From contig PLLX01000172.1 in NCBI GenBank assembly GCA_003141415.1, positions 1,828 through 37,044 of the forward strand: a stretch of 35,217 nt of DNA. Reading direction: 5' to 3'. Each line of letters opens with the position of its first letter. Positions within the stretch are counted from its first letter, which is position 1. Shown here one piece after another: positions 9,646-16,959 of this stretch. The notes under the pieces are model-generated. The model was given only the letters and a program-made list of their open reading frames with translations, had not been told where the DNA came from and did no database searches. The stretch comes from Bacteroidales bacterium. Its GTDB lineage: Bacteria; Bacteroidota; Bacteroidia; Bacteroidales; VadinHA17. The position numbers and the translations under genes are program-made.

Positions 9646-11379
9646 ATCAAAGTTTATCAATTCGTTATTATCCAACTCAATTATATCGCCACCAGGGGAA
9701 TAAACCTCAAAACCTTTGAAATCACCTAGGATTTTTGCTTTCTTACCACTGGCTTTTATAAAATACTTTAGCAATTCCTTGTCAACAGCCATATCTTCCT
9801 CAGTTATTGCCCTTTGCCTATAATGAGACATCTGATACCATTTCAATGCCTGCCAGTCAGTCATGAAGGTGCTTGTTTCATTAAAACCGCAATATTCAAT
9901 ATTAACCAAGAAATATCCGCCTTTCGAATCCTTTTTATTATTATGCTGGACTGTGATCTTCTTTATTAAGGAATGAACAAGTGCTTTCGTATCATCGAAA
10001 CCTGCGGTCAGTTTATATTTCCCAATCGTATTCTTTATCCTCTTTGCCCTGTTTCTTTCATCTTTTTCAATCAACTTATTTTCCAGAAGTACAATAGCTT
10101 GTTCATTCTCCTGAATTTTCTTTTTTACAGCACTAAGTCTTTCTTTTATTTTAGGATCATCCATATAATCAGGATCTAAAAGGCGATCATATGCCAGCTT
10201 TTCAATCTTTTTGTTTCTTTCAAACTCTTTCTTTAACTGGTTGAGTTTAACTGTAAGCTCGTCAATTTCTTCTTTATTAACTGAGAGTCCGGTTAAATAT
10301 TCCTGTAAATCCTTCGATAGGAAAAGGTGCTTGATAATGAATGTCTCGAATTTGGGGATACTCAATGCTCTCGAACTGCAAGAAAGTGAGTCCCTTAATT
10401 TACTTTTACACTTATAGGCATTGTCTCGGCCCTTTAATCGTTTCTTTCCTCTATACTCTTTCCCACATGTTCCACAATAAACTAATCCATTCAATAAGTA
10501 ATGGTATTCGTCCCGTTTCCCCACATTCTTCCTGTTATTTTTCAGGTTCAAGTTAACATGGTTCCAGGTACTCTCATCTACTATAGCCGGCACTTTAGTT
10601 TCATTCTCACCGCCATTCCACTTTCGTGTACCCTTATAAATTGAATTTTTGATTAAATCATGCACCACATTTCCACGCCATCTGACGTCATCTTTATTAT
10701 AAACCGTGATTTGTTTTGTATAATTATCTTTTCTCTTAAATTCTCCTTTATAGTTGTTAAACTTTGTGGGTACGAGTTCTTTATTAAGTGTTTTTGCAAT
10801 GGTATAGACTCCTATGCCACTTCCTGACATTTGGAAAATCTTTTTTACAACCCTGGCCTGTCCTTCATTGATTGTCAAATAGCCATCCTTATCTCTCATA
10901 TACCCATATGCTGTAATCCCGTGGGATTTACCTTTTAATGAGTTAGCAGTGTGAGCCAATTTTACCTTCTGTCCAGTTAATGTTGCAAAAAACTCATTAG
11001 TCAATGAGAGAATGCCAGTATATAACTTGTTCTCAGCAATATCGAGATCAAGGAATTTGCCACCCGGATAATACTTGCATTTATATTTAAGCATAGTATA
11101 AGTGAACAAATTCCATATTCTGTTATTACGTTCAATACGGGACTGGTCAAAGCAGTATACTTTAGTGATGGTTCCCTTCTTGATGTCATCTAACATTATC
11201 GCAAATTCCGGGCGATCCTTAACTTCTTCCTTGGTTCCACTTATACCCCTGTCGACATATGTTTTAATCTCAAGGCCTTCAACTTTAGCAAATGCTATGC
11301 CTTCCTGCATTTGTGTTTCAATGGAAACATCTTTGCCTTCTTCTTTGTGTTTGCTTATTCTACAATATATACCGATCAT
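9643..11379 (-). CDS. Large serine recombinase (site-specific integrase)
   Basis: 578 aa. The N-terminal resolvase domain (about 1-150) begins MIGIYCRIS, with probable nucleophile Ser9. It continues with SIETQ, a VDRGISG motif, DRPEF and DQSRIERN. The recombinase domain follows (ITAYGYMRDKDGYL, then NSIYKG), then a zinc ribbon with CGTCG and later YKCKS and SCSS near 320-345, then a charged coiled coil (about 370-460). This is the layout of phage and ICE integrases of the large serine type, which need no other recombinase to integrate and are reversed by a directionality factor. Its gene ends 12 bp from the broken DUF2400 gene, so it most likely made that insertion. It starts at an ATG, with 230 bp of AT-rich DNA upstream. 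Confidence 0.93.
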   Translation of the reverse strand: MIGIYCRISKHKEEGKDVSIETQMQEGIAFAKVEGLEIKTYVDRGISGTKEEVKDRPEFAIMLDDIKKGTITKVYCFDQSRIERNNRIWNLFTYTMLKYKCKYYPGGKFLDLDIAENKLYTGILSLTNEFFATLTGQKVKLAHTANSLKGKSHGITAYGYMRDKDGYLTINEGQARVVKKIFQMSGSGIGVYTIAKTLNKELVPTKFNNYKGEFKRKDNYTKQITVYNKDDVRWRGNVVHDLIKNSIYKGTRKWNGGENETKVPAIVDESTWNHVNLNLKNNRKNVGKRDEYHYLLNGLVYCGTCGKEYRGKKRLKGRDNAYKCKSKLRDSLSCSSRALSIPKFETFIIKHLFLSKDLQEYLTGLSVNKEEIDELTVKLNQLKKEFERNKKIEKLAYDRLLDPDYMDDPKIKERLSAVKKKIQENEQAIVLLENKLIEKDERNRAKRIKNTIGKYKLTAGFDDTKALVHSLIKKITVQHNNKKDSKGGYFLVNIEYCGFNETSTFMTDWQALKWYQMSHYRQRAITEEDMAVDKELLKYFIKASGKKAKILGDFKGFEVYSPGGDIIELDNNELINFD

Positions 11380-11611
11380 CAGTGTTAGCTTTGCAAAGTA
11401 TAAAGGTAAGTAATAGTGATAATATAAAGAAAGCAGATAACTATTTACTAATTAGGCATATAAGTTTTATAAAATTTTATATTTTTTTATAAAAAATTTC
11501 ATTACAGGTATTTTACAAATAATATTTTCATTCCTGGGAAATTTTTTTTCTTCAATTATTGTTTGGAATTCAGTTATTCCTGGTATTTATAATAAATAAA
11601 CAGGACAAAAA

Positions 11612-12121
11612 ATGTATAATAAAAAGATGCTTTTAACGCAGCACCCCTGGCTTCCAGAGGCCGGTGTGGAGGAAACCACGGGGAGGGCGGAATCCGGTAA
11701 CATATTAAATTTCAGAACATTATATATCAAATGGCAATTCTTAGTACATTGTCAGAAAAAAACAGTTAAAGGCTGGTTTCTTAAACTTGGTTGTCATTTC
11801 TTTTCTACATGGCATTACCTAAAGCATAGCAGCATTTGCACAACCGGGCAGGTTGTTAAGGTAAATAATATTTACACATTTGTGGAAGAAGGGGATATCG
11901 ATATTGTACGCATGTTGGACGTTTACCAAGCAAAGAGTTATTTGTATTGTACCCTATACTTTTTTACCAGGAACAAAATTGCGACAGTAAGTCAGATATT
12001 AAACCCTGATGATTATGGGATATGGAGTATCATGGATAATGAAGAATACGATGAAAGAATGTCAATGCGTTTATGGCAGGAAGTTGATAATGATGATGAT
12101 CTTTTAGATTTTTCTTCTTAA
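11612..12121 (+). CDS. Unrecognised 169-codon ORF divergent from the recombinase
   Basis: I do not recognise this protein. The N-terminal ~30 residues (LTQHPWLPEAGVEETTGRAE) come from a GC-rich stretch that may be something else, so the real start may be later. The middle is rich in aromatics, lysine and cysteine (VKGWFLKLGCHFFSTWHYLK), followed by TTGQVVKVNNIYTFVEEGDI. The tail is strongly acidic (NEEYDERMSMRLWQEVDNDD, then DLLDFSS). There is no signal peptide or clear membrane span. It is transcribed away from the integrase gene, a position where recombination directionality factors or small cargo genes are often found. Gene status is uncertain, although an open frame of this length in AT-rich DNA favours it. 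Confidence 0.5.
   Translation: MYNKKMLLTQHPWLPEAGVEETTGRAESGNILNFRTLYIKWQFLVHCQKKTVKGWFLKLGCHFFSTWHYLKHSSICTTGQVVKVNNIYTFVEEGDIDIVRMLDVYQAKSYLYCTLYFFTRNKIATVSQILNPDDYGIWSIMDNEEYDERMSMRLWQEVDNDDDLLDFSS
11640..11700. other. GC-rich island with hairpin-forming potential
   Basis: About 60 bases here are clearly more GC-rich than the surrounding AT-rich DNA. Visible pairings are CTGG/CCAG (11647-11650 with 11654-11657), GTGG/CCAC (11666-11669 with 11676-11679, loop AGGAAA) and an outer CCC/GGG (11644-11646 with 11680-11682). Two CCGG tetramers (11661-11664, 11694-11697) could pair as well. This could be a structured RNA, a recombination site or simply the odd 5' end of the overlapping ORF. No known riboswitch or ribozyme consensus was recognised. 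Confidence 0.3.
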
Positions 12122-12164
12122 ATCCTAATTCACATTGACTGGTTATCAAATTTAGTTGATCACG

Positions 12165-12215
12165 TGTAATTGAGGTGTCGTTTGAGTCCCTTCAGGTTCA
12201 CTAAACAGTAATCAT
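12165..12215 (+). other. tRNA-3'-end-like sequence, possible attachment-site remnant
   Basis: The run GTTTGAGTCCCTTCAGGTT resembles the T-loop and 3' acceptor half of a tRNA. It is followed after about 15 bases by a strong AT-flanked hairpin, as seen downstream of many Bacteroidota tRNA genes. No matching 5' acceptor strand (TGAACCT-like) lies within the preceding 90 bases, and the T-stem is poorly paired, so this is not a working tRNA. Such 3' fragments are commonly left as att sites by tyrosine-recombinase elements. The reading is tentative. Confidence 0.3.
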
Positions 12216-12248
12216 AAAACCTTGTAATTTAATCAATTACAAGGTTTT
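12216..12248. terminator. Strong hairpin, probable bidirectional terminator
   Basis: AAAACCTTGTAATT (12216-12229) pairs perfectly over 14 bp with AATTACAAGGTTTT (12235-12248) across a 5-base loop. T-rich sequence follows on the plus strand and A-rich sequence precedes it, so it could stop transcription both ways. It lies 95 bp after the stop of the unrecognised ORF. Confidence 0.7.
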
Positions 12249-12892
12249 TAATTTTATACAAAATAAAATTACACCTAATAACGTCATTTAAGTTACTAAT
12301 TGACAGGTAAAAGTCTCTTAAAAAAGGTGTAATATTTCATTAGTACAAAAACATAAAACCAAATCTCAAATTAATCATGAAAATGGGAAATGATAGCAGA
12401 GCCTATCTGAAATGAAATTCGGCGAAAATCCTTTAAGATTTATTAAAATCGAAATGCTTCAAATTGATTAATCTCTCTAATTTGTTTATAATCTTATATT
12501 TGAAGTTAAATATTAGGATATCCGAACCTACTTAGGAGGACTCAAACAATGCATTGTTTAATACCAATCATTACAATTCAAAAGCATTAAAAAATAAAAT
12601 CGGATCACTCTGACAAATAATAATCAAACTCCATTCTATATTATATACTTAGCCTGATTAATTCATAAACTTAAAATTAAACATAAAAATTGACTCTTGT
12701 GCTTGTTATTATTTTGAACTGGTTCGTGATTTAGTTTTCTGGAGGAGAATTTTCGATTTTTATCTGGATACTACCCTGATTTTTTCGTGACAGCACTTAC
12801 TTTTGGTGCAAAATCTTTCGCTGGGGTATACCTTTCCCATTCATGTTATTGATTATCAGACTATATATTTGAGATATTGTGATTTAACATTC
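12249..12892. other. Gene-poor AT-rich stretch
   Basis: No convincing gene is seen on either strand over about 640 bp. It contains a 9-bp inverted repeat, ATTACACCT (12268-12276) and AGGTGTAAT (12325-12333), 48 bp apart. It also contains the AGGAGG/palindrome element at 12534-12559. It probably consists of mobile-element debris leading up to the IS1380 remnant. Confidence 0.5.
12534..12559 (+). promoter_or_regulatory. AGGAGG followed by a 16-bp perfect palindrome containing a start codon
   Basis: AGGAGG (12534-12539) lies 9 bases before an ATG that sits inside the perfect palindrome AAACAATGCATTGTTT (12544-12559). The ATG opens only a 13-codon reading frame (MHCLIPIITIQKH). Strong Shine-Dalgarno sequences are unusual in Bacteroidota. 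This could be a leader peptide relic, a protein-binding site or chance. Confidence 0.3.
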
Positions 12893-13189
12893 CTATGTTC
12901 GAAGCGCCATCAATCGCTCAAACCCTTTGGTTTGTTCATCTTTTGTAGTGCAAAACTGAGGTAACTCTATCTTAATCTTGGTTTTCATTTCTTTAACCCA
13001 TGCAGCGGTTTTTATGATTTTAATCTGGACGGTTTTCATGGTTGCGTTGGCATACTCGGTACCTTTTAATACTTGTTTTTGTAGGGTGTGTATAAGTATG
13101 TAAGCCATTGAGTGCAGCAACAAACGAAACTGGTTTGCTGTAAACTTTTTGCAAGACGACTGGTCGGACTTAAGGTACAACTTATACCC
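12893..13189 (-). pseudogene. IS1380-like transposase, C-terminal remnant
   Basis: About 99 codons resemble the C-terminus of IS1380-type DDE transposases: NQFRLLLHSMAYILIHTLQK, then VLKGTEYANATMKTVQIKII, then KTAAWVKEMKTKIKIELPQ. Full-length members are over 400 aa, so the DDE core and N-terminus are missing. Upstream of about 13189 the frame leaves family-like sequence and no ATG is present. The fragment is non-functional and marks a past insertion between the integration zone and the sugar operon. Confidence 0.7.
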
Positions 13190-13290
13190 ACTAGTCTATG
13201 AAGAAAATCGATTAAACTTATTTATCATTCCAGATAGTCATTTTCTTTTAAATTCAACGATAACTATCGTATCAGAGAGGCAATATTCTT

Positions 13291-14412
13291 TCAGATTTTT
13301 ATGAAAAGCCTGTTTTTATACAACCAATAACATATATACCACAAAGATGCCCATACAGCTAAGCTTGTCATTATTCCTACTGTAAGGTCTCCCGCCCATG
13401 AAAACAAACCTGTGGTGAACGGGGTGAAAATTTTACTTACCAGACTGGCACCTCCTACTTCAAATAAGAGGTAAATAAATATGCAGTTCATACCTACTAT
13501 AATGAAAAATTTAGATCCTTCAGCAAATAGTTTTTTTACATCAATCAGCCAATAACAGAAGCAGAGTACCAGGATAGCCCATCCACCGCTTGCAAATACA
13601 AATGATGATGTAGCAATCTTCTTAATAATAGGAGTGATATTCAAAAAATCGAGTGAGTAACCTATAAATAAGCCTGCCAGACCTGCAATCACCATTATCT
13701 GAATTTTCTTTTTCACTGATCTGTCACTCATCAGGAGTTTACCGCAGAGAACTCCCCAGACTGTATGAGCTGTAGTCGGAATGGCATTCAGCGATGCCCA
13801 GATACTCGCCTTATCTACACCCTCTATTTTATTATTAACCCATGCTCCTAGATTTTGATAAGCCACCCATGGTTGATTAAAGCCCTCAACAGGGAAAAAC
13901 CGGTATGCAAGATCTATCAATAAAAGAATTATTAAAGTGAAAATCAGTTGAAAAGAAAAGCTTTTTTTCATTATCAGGAAGGCGATCAGGTAAGTAACCG
14001 ATAATTGTGCAAGTACGTCCTGAAACCTGAAGCCTATTTTCCCGGGTTCAATACAGTATAACGCCCATCCTAAAAACAGCAACAGAAATGAACGCTTAAG
14101 GGCATGAAGCATTATTAATTTATTGGAATCTCCTTTTCTTATCCTGTTGGCAACTGCAAATGGGATAGCCACTCCGACAATAAACATAAAAAAGGGTTGT
14201 ATCAGATCCCAAAAGTGTAATCCATGCCATTGATGATGGCTGAGTTGTGTTCCAATAAATTGCATAATACTACTACTTTTAATAGAACTAAAATGGCTAT
14301 AAAGTTGTGTGCTTTCGCCTATCAGAAGAAACATGGTAATACCACGAAAGAAATCTATTGATGCAAGCCTCTCTATTATTGGAGAAGCAGGATTTTTTGC
14401 AGTTTTATCCAT
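13291..14412 (-). CDS. DUF5009 family membrane acyltransferase-like protein (heparan-alpha-glucosaminide N-acetyltransferase-like)
   Basis: 373 aa with about ten hydrophobic segments, so an inner-membrane protein. The N-terminus has ERLASIDFFRGITMFLLI, the RxxSIDxxRG signature of DUF5009 and HGSNAT/YeiB-type acyltransferases. WDLIQPFFMFIVGVAIPFA and the later TTAHTVWGVLCGKLL fit the same group. HGSNAT transfers an acetyl group across the membrane to terminal glucosamine; the bacterial proteins are mostly uncharacterised. It lies 222 bp downstream of the GH109-type gene on the same strand with a hairpin between, so it may be the weakly coupled last gene of the sugar operon. A role in N-acetylating amino sugars is inference. 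Confidence 0.8.
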   Translation of the reverse strand: MDKTAKNPASPIIERLASIDFFRGITMFLLIGESTQLYSHFSSIKSSSIMQFIGTQLSHHQWHGLHFWDLIQPFFMFIVGVAIPFAVANRIRKGDSNKLIMLHALKRSFLLLFLGWALYCIEPGKIGFRFQDVLAQLSVTYLIAFLIMKKSFSFQLIFTLIILLLIDLAYRFFPVEGFNQPWVAYQNLGAWVNNKIEGVDKASIWASLNAIPTTAHTVWGVLCGKLLMSDRSVKKKIQIMVIAGLAGLFIGYSLDFLNITPIIKKIATSSFVFASGGWAILVLCFCYWLIDVKKLFAEGSKFFIIVGMNCIFIYLLFEVGGASLVSKIFTPFTTGLFSWAGDLTVGIMTSLAVWASLWYICYWLYKNRLFIKI

Positions 14413-14507
14413 TCTAATTTTGTTTTAATTTTTATTATTTAAGTTGTAAATGCAGAACACCCCCCCCTTTTTATGAAAAATTCAGGTTAATAAAACTTAT
14501 AAGGCAT

Positions 14508-14568
14508 CAAGATAAAGAAATCATAAGATAAACCGATTTTTCATGACCTATTTTATGATTTTATCTTG
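14508..14568. repeat. Long imperfect intercistronic hairpin
   Basis: CAAGATAAAGAAATCATAAG (from 14508) pairs with TTATGATTTTATCTTG (to 14568) with a two-base bulge and a short central loop. On the GH109 transcript it would form 67-127 bases after the stop codon. No clean U-tract follows, so it may stabilise or process the mRNA between the GH109 and DUF5009 genes rather than terminate it. Confidence 0.45.
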
Positions 14569-14634
14569 TTTACAAATTTCAGGCTGGTGGGCAATATCAT
14601 CTTGTATGCCTTGATCAGCGCTGAATATGTGATA

Positions 14635-16122
14635 CTATCTTTGTACTCCTTCAGGCACAGGTCTTCCGGTCGCTTTTGGTGGCGCCGATCTTACCACTTT
14701 TGTAGTTCCGCCTTTCTCCAGTAATATGTCCACCGGGGTATTGGTCTTCCAGGAACCACCGGTAAAATCCGGTATGTCAGTAGAGTTTGACCTGTGTGCC
14801 ACTGACCATTCACTCAGAGGCGCAATTGAGCTCCAGAGAGCTGCATCATATACATCCTGATCAAGAGGCAGTCCATTGCGAAGGCAATCAATCAGGCGCC
14901 AATCTTCAAGAAAGTCCATCCCGCCATGACCACCAACCTGTTTAGCCATTTCGCCGACCTTTTTAACAATGGCAGGTGCGTATTTTTCTTCAAGAGATTT
15001 AAATTCCTCATCTGTTACCCATCTATCGCCAATAGAAACCTTAGCGGGCTCCGGATATTTCAATGCAGCGCCTTTTGTTCCGCTTATTTTATGAATTCTG
15101 GAATAAACATTTGGTGAAGTTACATCATGCTGCACCATTATAGTACGTCCTTTATTAGTCGCAATGGTAGTGGTAGTCATATTACCCCTGTATGGTTTAT
15201 CTACAAATTGTCTGAAGAAATCGTCAGTCGCAGCTAGTTTTTTAGCTGTTTCGTTCATCATAAAATCCTTACTCATAACTGATACCAGGAAATCCATCTT
15301 ATCACCTCTGTTAATGTCCAATACCTGACAAACAGGACCTAAACCGTGAGTCGGGTACAAATTTCCTCTCCTGTTGTCATTTTCTCTCAGACGCCACATA
15401 TTCCAGTATCCGTTTTTGCTAAAATTACTCTCAAGAAGGTTATGTATATAAGCGCCTTCGCAGTGCATGATATCTCCAAAGAAGCCCTGTCTTGCCATAT
15501 TCAGCGTGAGTAATTCAAAAAAGTCATAGCAGCAGTTTTCCATCATCTGGCAATGCTTATGGGTTTTCTCGGATGTTTCCACAAGTTGCCAACATTCATC
15601 CAGATTATCGGCTGCAGGGACCTCAATAGCAACATGTTTACCATGTTCCATTGCATAAACTGCCATAGGAGTATGCAAATTCCACGGAGTGCAGATATAT
15701 ACCAGATCTATATCCGGCTGATCGCATAACTTCTTCCATGCTTCTGCATCGCCTGTATAAACGATAGGATTAAAGCCGGCAAATTCAATCTGTTTTCTGA
15801 CTTTTTCGGCTTCTGCAGGAACTAGGTCACATAAGGCCTTAATGTCCACTCCCTCAAGAAGACTCATATTCGATACATGACCTGGTCCCCTGCTGCCAAG
15901 ACCTATGAATCCGACACGGACATTGTCTAATTTAGGTGCTGCATAACCGGACATATTAAATTGCTGAGTACGTTGTTTCGTAGTTTGTTTCGGAAGATTT
16001 TTATTATTTGATTTGTTAAGTTTTTCCGATTCGGCAGCTAAACCTTTCAGGAAACTACCACCAGCTACACTGAGCCCGGCCAGGCCGGTAAGTTTTAAAA
16101 AATTTCTACGATTGTTTTTCAC
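14635..16122 (-). CDS. Tat-exported Gfo/Idh/MocA protein of the GH109 (alpha-N-acetylgalactosaminidase) type
   Basis: 495 aa. The twin-arginine leader NRRNFLKLTG is followed by a hydrophobic stretch, indicating folded export with bound cofactor. The Rossmann motif is GFIGLGSRG (71-79). Other family motifs are ICTPWNLHTPMA, AIEVPA in place of the usual EKP, and NLYPTHGLGPV with Tyr256 and His259, matching the Tyr/His pair of GH109. GH109 enzymes use tightly bound NAD+ in an oxidation-elimination mechanism to release terminal GalNAc or related sugars. The start codon is GTG at 16122; no ATG lies just before the Tat motif. It follows the cupin isomerase by 47 bp in the sugar operon. Specificity is unproven because several activities occur among related proteins. 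Confidence 0.82.
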   Translation of the reverse strand: MKNNRRNFLKLTGLAGLSVAGGSFLKGLAAESEKLNKSNNKNLPKQTTKQRTQQFNMSGYAAPKLDNVRVGFIGLGSRGPGHVSNMSLLEGVDIKALCDLVPAEAEKVRKQIEFAGFNPIVYTGDAEAWKKLCDQPDIDLVYICTPWNLHTPMAVYAMEHGKHVAIEVPAADNLDECWQLVETSEKTHKHCQMMENCCYDFFELLTLNMARQGFFGDIMHCEGAYIHNLLESNFSKNGYWNMWRLRENDNRRGNLYPTHGLGPVCQVLDINRGDKMDFLVSVMSKDFMMNETAKKLAATDDFFRQFVDKPYRGNMTTTTIATNKGRTIMVQHDVTSPNVYSRIHKISGTKGAALKYPEPAKVSIGDRWVTDEEFKSLEEKYAPAIVKKVGEMAKQVGGHGGMDFLEDWRLIDCLRNGLPLDQDVYDAALWSSIAPLSEWSVAHRSNSTDIPDFTGGSWKTNTPVDILLEKGGTTKVVRSAPPKATGRPVPEGVQR

Positions 16123-16169
16123 GTCTTTATTGGTTTAAGTTGACTAGTGTTGCTTTGTTTTTAAATTTT

Positions 16170-16949
16170 TCAAGGTACAAATTTCTTCCAAACTTCCTTT
16201 ACCAATTGTGGTTGGGGCACAAACATAAATTTTTCAGTATTTTCCTCAAACTGGGTATAAATAGACTTCCCTGATTTGATGCCAAGCTGTATGTAAATCT
16301 CAGGATTTTTGATGGCCAATTCGGGGTCAAGATAATTTGGATTTTTTTGCCATTCAATTTCACCATTCTCTGAAATAACCGGAAACCATGCCAGTCCTTT
16401 GTGTGAACGAATGGCATCGTATTCAAACCCATATTTACGGTCGCACCAGGCACCAAAAGTCAATGGTTGGTGCTGATCGACACTTATTGTGGCATGTGCC
16501 CAGTACGGAGGGACAATCACCACATCCCCTGGTTTGGCCACTACAGCAAAACATCGCCCCGGTTGATCTTCGGCTTTTTCCTGCATATAAATTATGGCTT
16601 TACCCGACCAGATTTCGTACACTTCAGGAGTTGACCATCCGGAAAGTGCCGATACTTTGTGAATATGCCCCTGACTGCGAATTGGCTCATTGCCCAGACG
16701 ACCAGAAGCGTAAGTCACTGCTCCATACAACAGGTGTAGTTTTTCGAGAAGGGAGAGATGTTCCTTTTTGCCAATATCCATTGCTATGGAATAAACTGGA
16801 TCAGGTCCTGAACAATTCGGATCGCGTAAACTTTTACGAATCGAATTAAGGTTACGGTTTTCGACTGGAGGACCAAACACATCAGGACCATATTTAAAAC
16901 CTAATGGTCGGGTAGTTGGTTTAATATCAAATCCGGGATAAAAATTCAT
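16170..16949 (-). CDS. Cupin-type phosphoglucose isomerase-like protein, longer paralogue
   Basis: 259 aa. The central cupin contains GHIHK (His95, His97), PEVYE (Glu109) and VPPYWAHAT (His152), the metal-ligand pattern of cupin phosphoglucose isomerases (PF06560-type). The gap between the His pair and Glu is five residues longer than in the archaeal enzyme, and there is an N-terminal extension of about 60 residues. The likely reaction is glucose-6-phosphate to fructose-6-phosphate or a related aldose-ketose phosphate exchange. It starts 10 bp after the mannose-6-phosphate isomerase stop, so translation is probably coupled. A second, canonical copy lies in the same operon (21172-21747), suggesting that the two differ in substrate or anomer. 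Confidence 0.8.
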   Translation of the reverse strand: MNFYPGFDIKPTTRPLGFKYGPDVFGPPVENRNLNSIRKSLRDPNCSGPDPVYSIAMDIGKKEHLSLLEKLHLLYGAVTYASGRLGNEPIRSQGHIHKVSALSGWSTPEVYEIWSGKAIIYMQEKAEDQPGRCFAVVAKPGDVVIVPPYWAHATISVDQHQPLTFGAWCDRKYGFEYDAIRSHKGLAWFPVISENGEIEWQKNPNYLDPELAIKNPEIYIQLGIKSGKSIYTQFEENTEKFMFVPQPQLVKEVWKKFVP

Positions 16950-16959
16950 TTTTCCAATA

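Noticed and set aside
11102-11413. Plus-strand open frame over the recombinase N-terminus
   Set aside because: Antisense to the conserved resolvase domain; no independent support.
16388-16849. 153-codon plus-strand open frame opposite the longer cupin isomerase
   Set aside because: Antisense shadow of a clearly conserved coding region.
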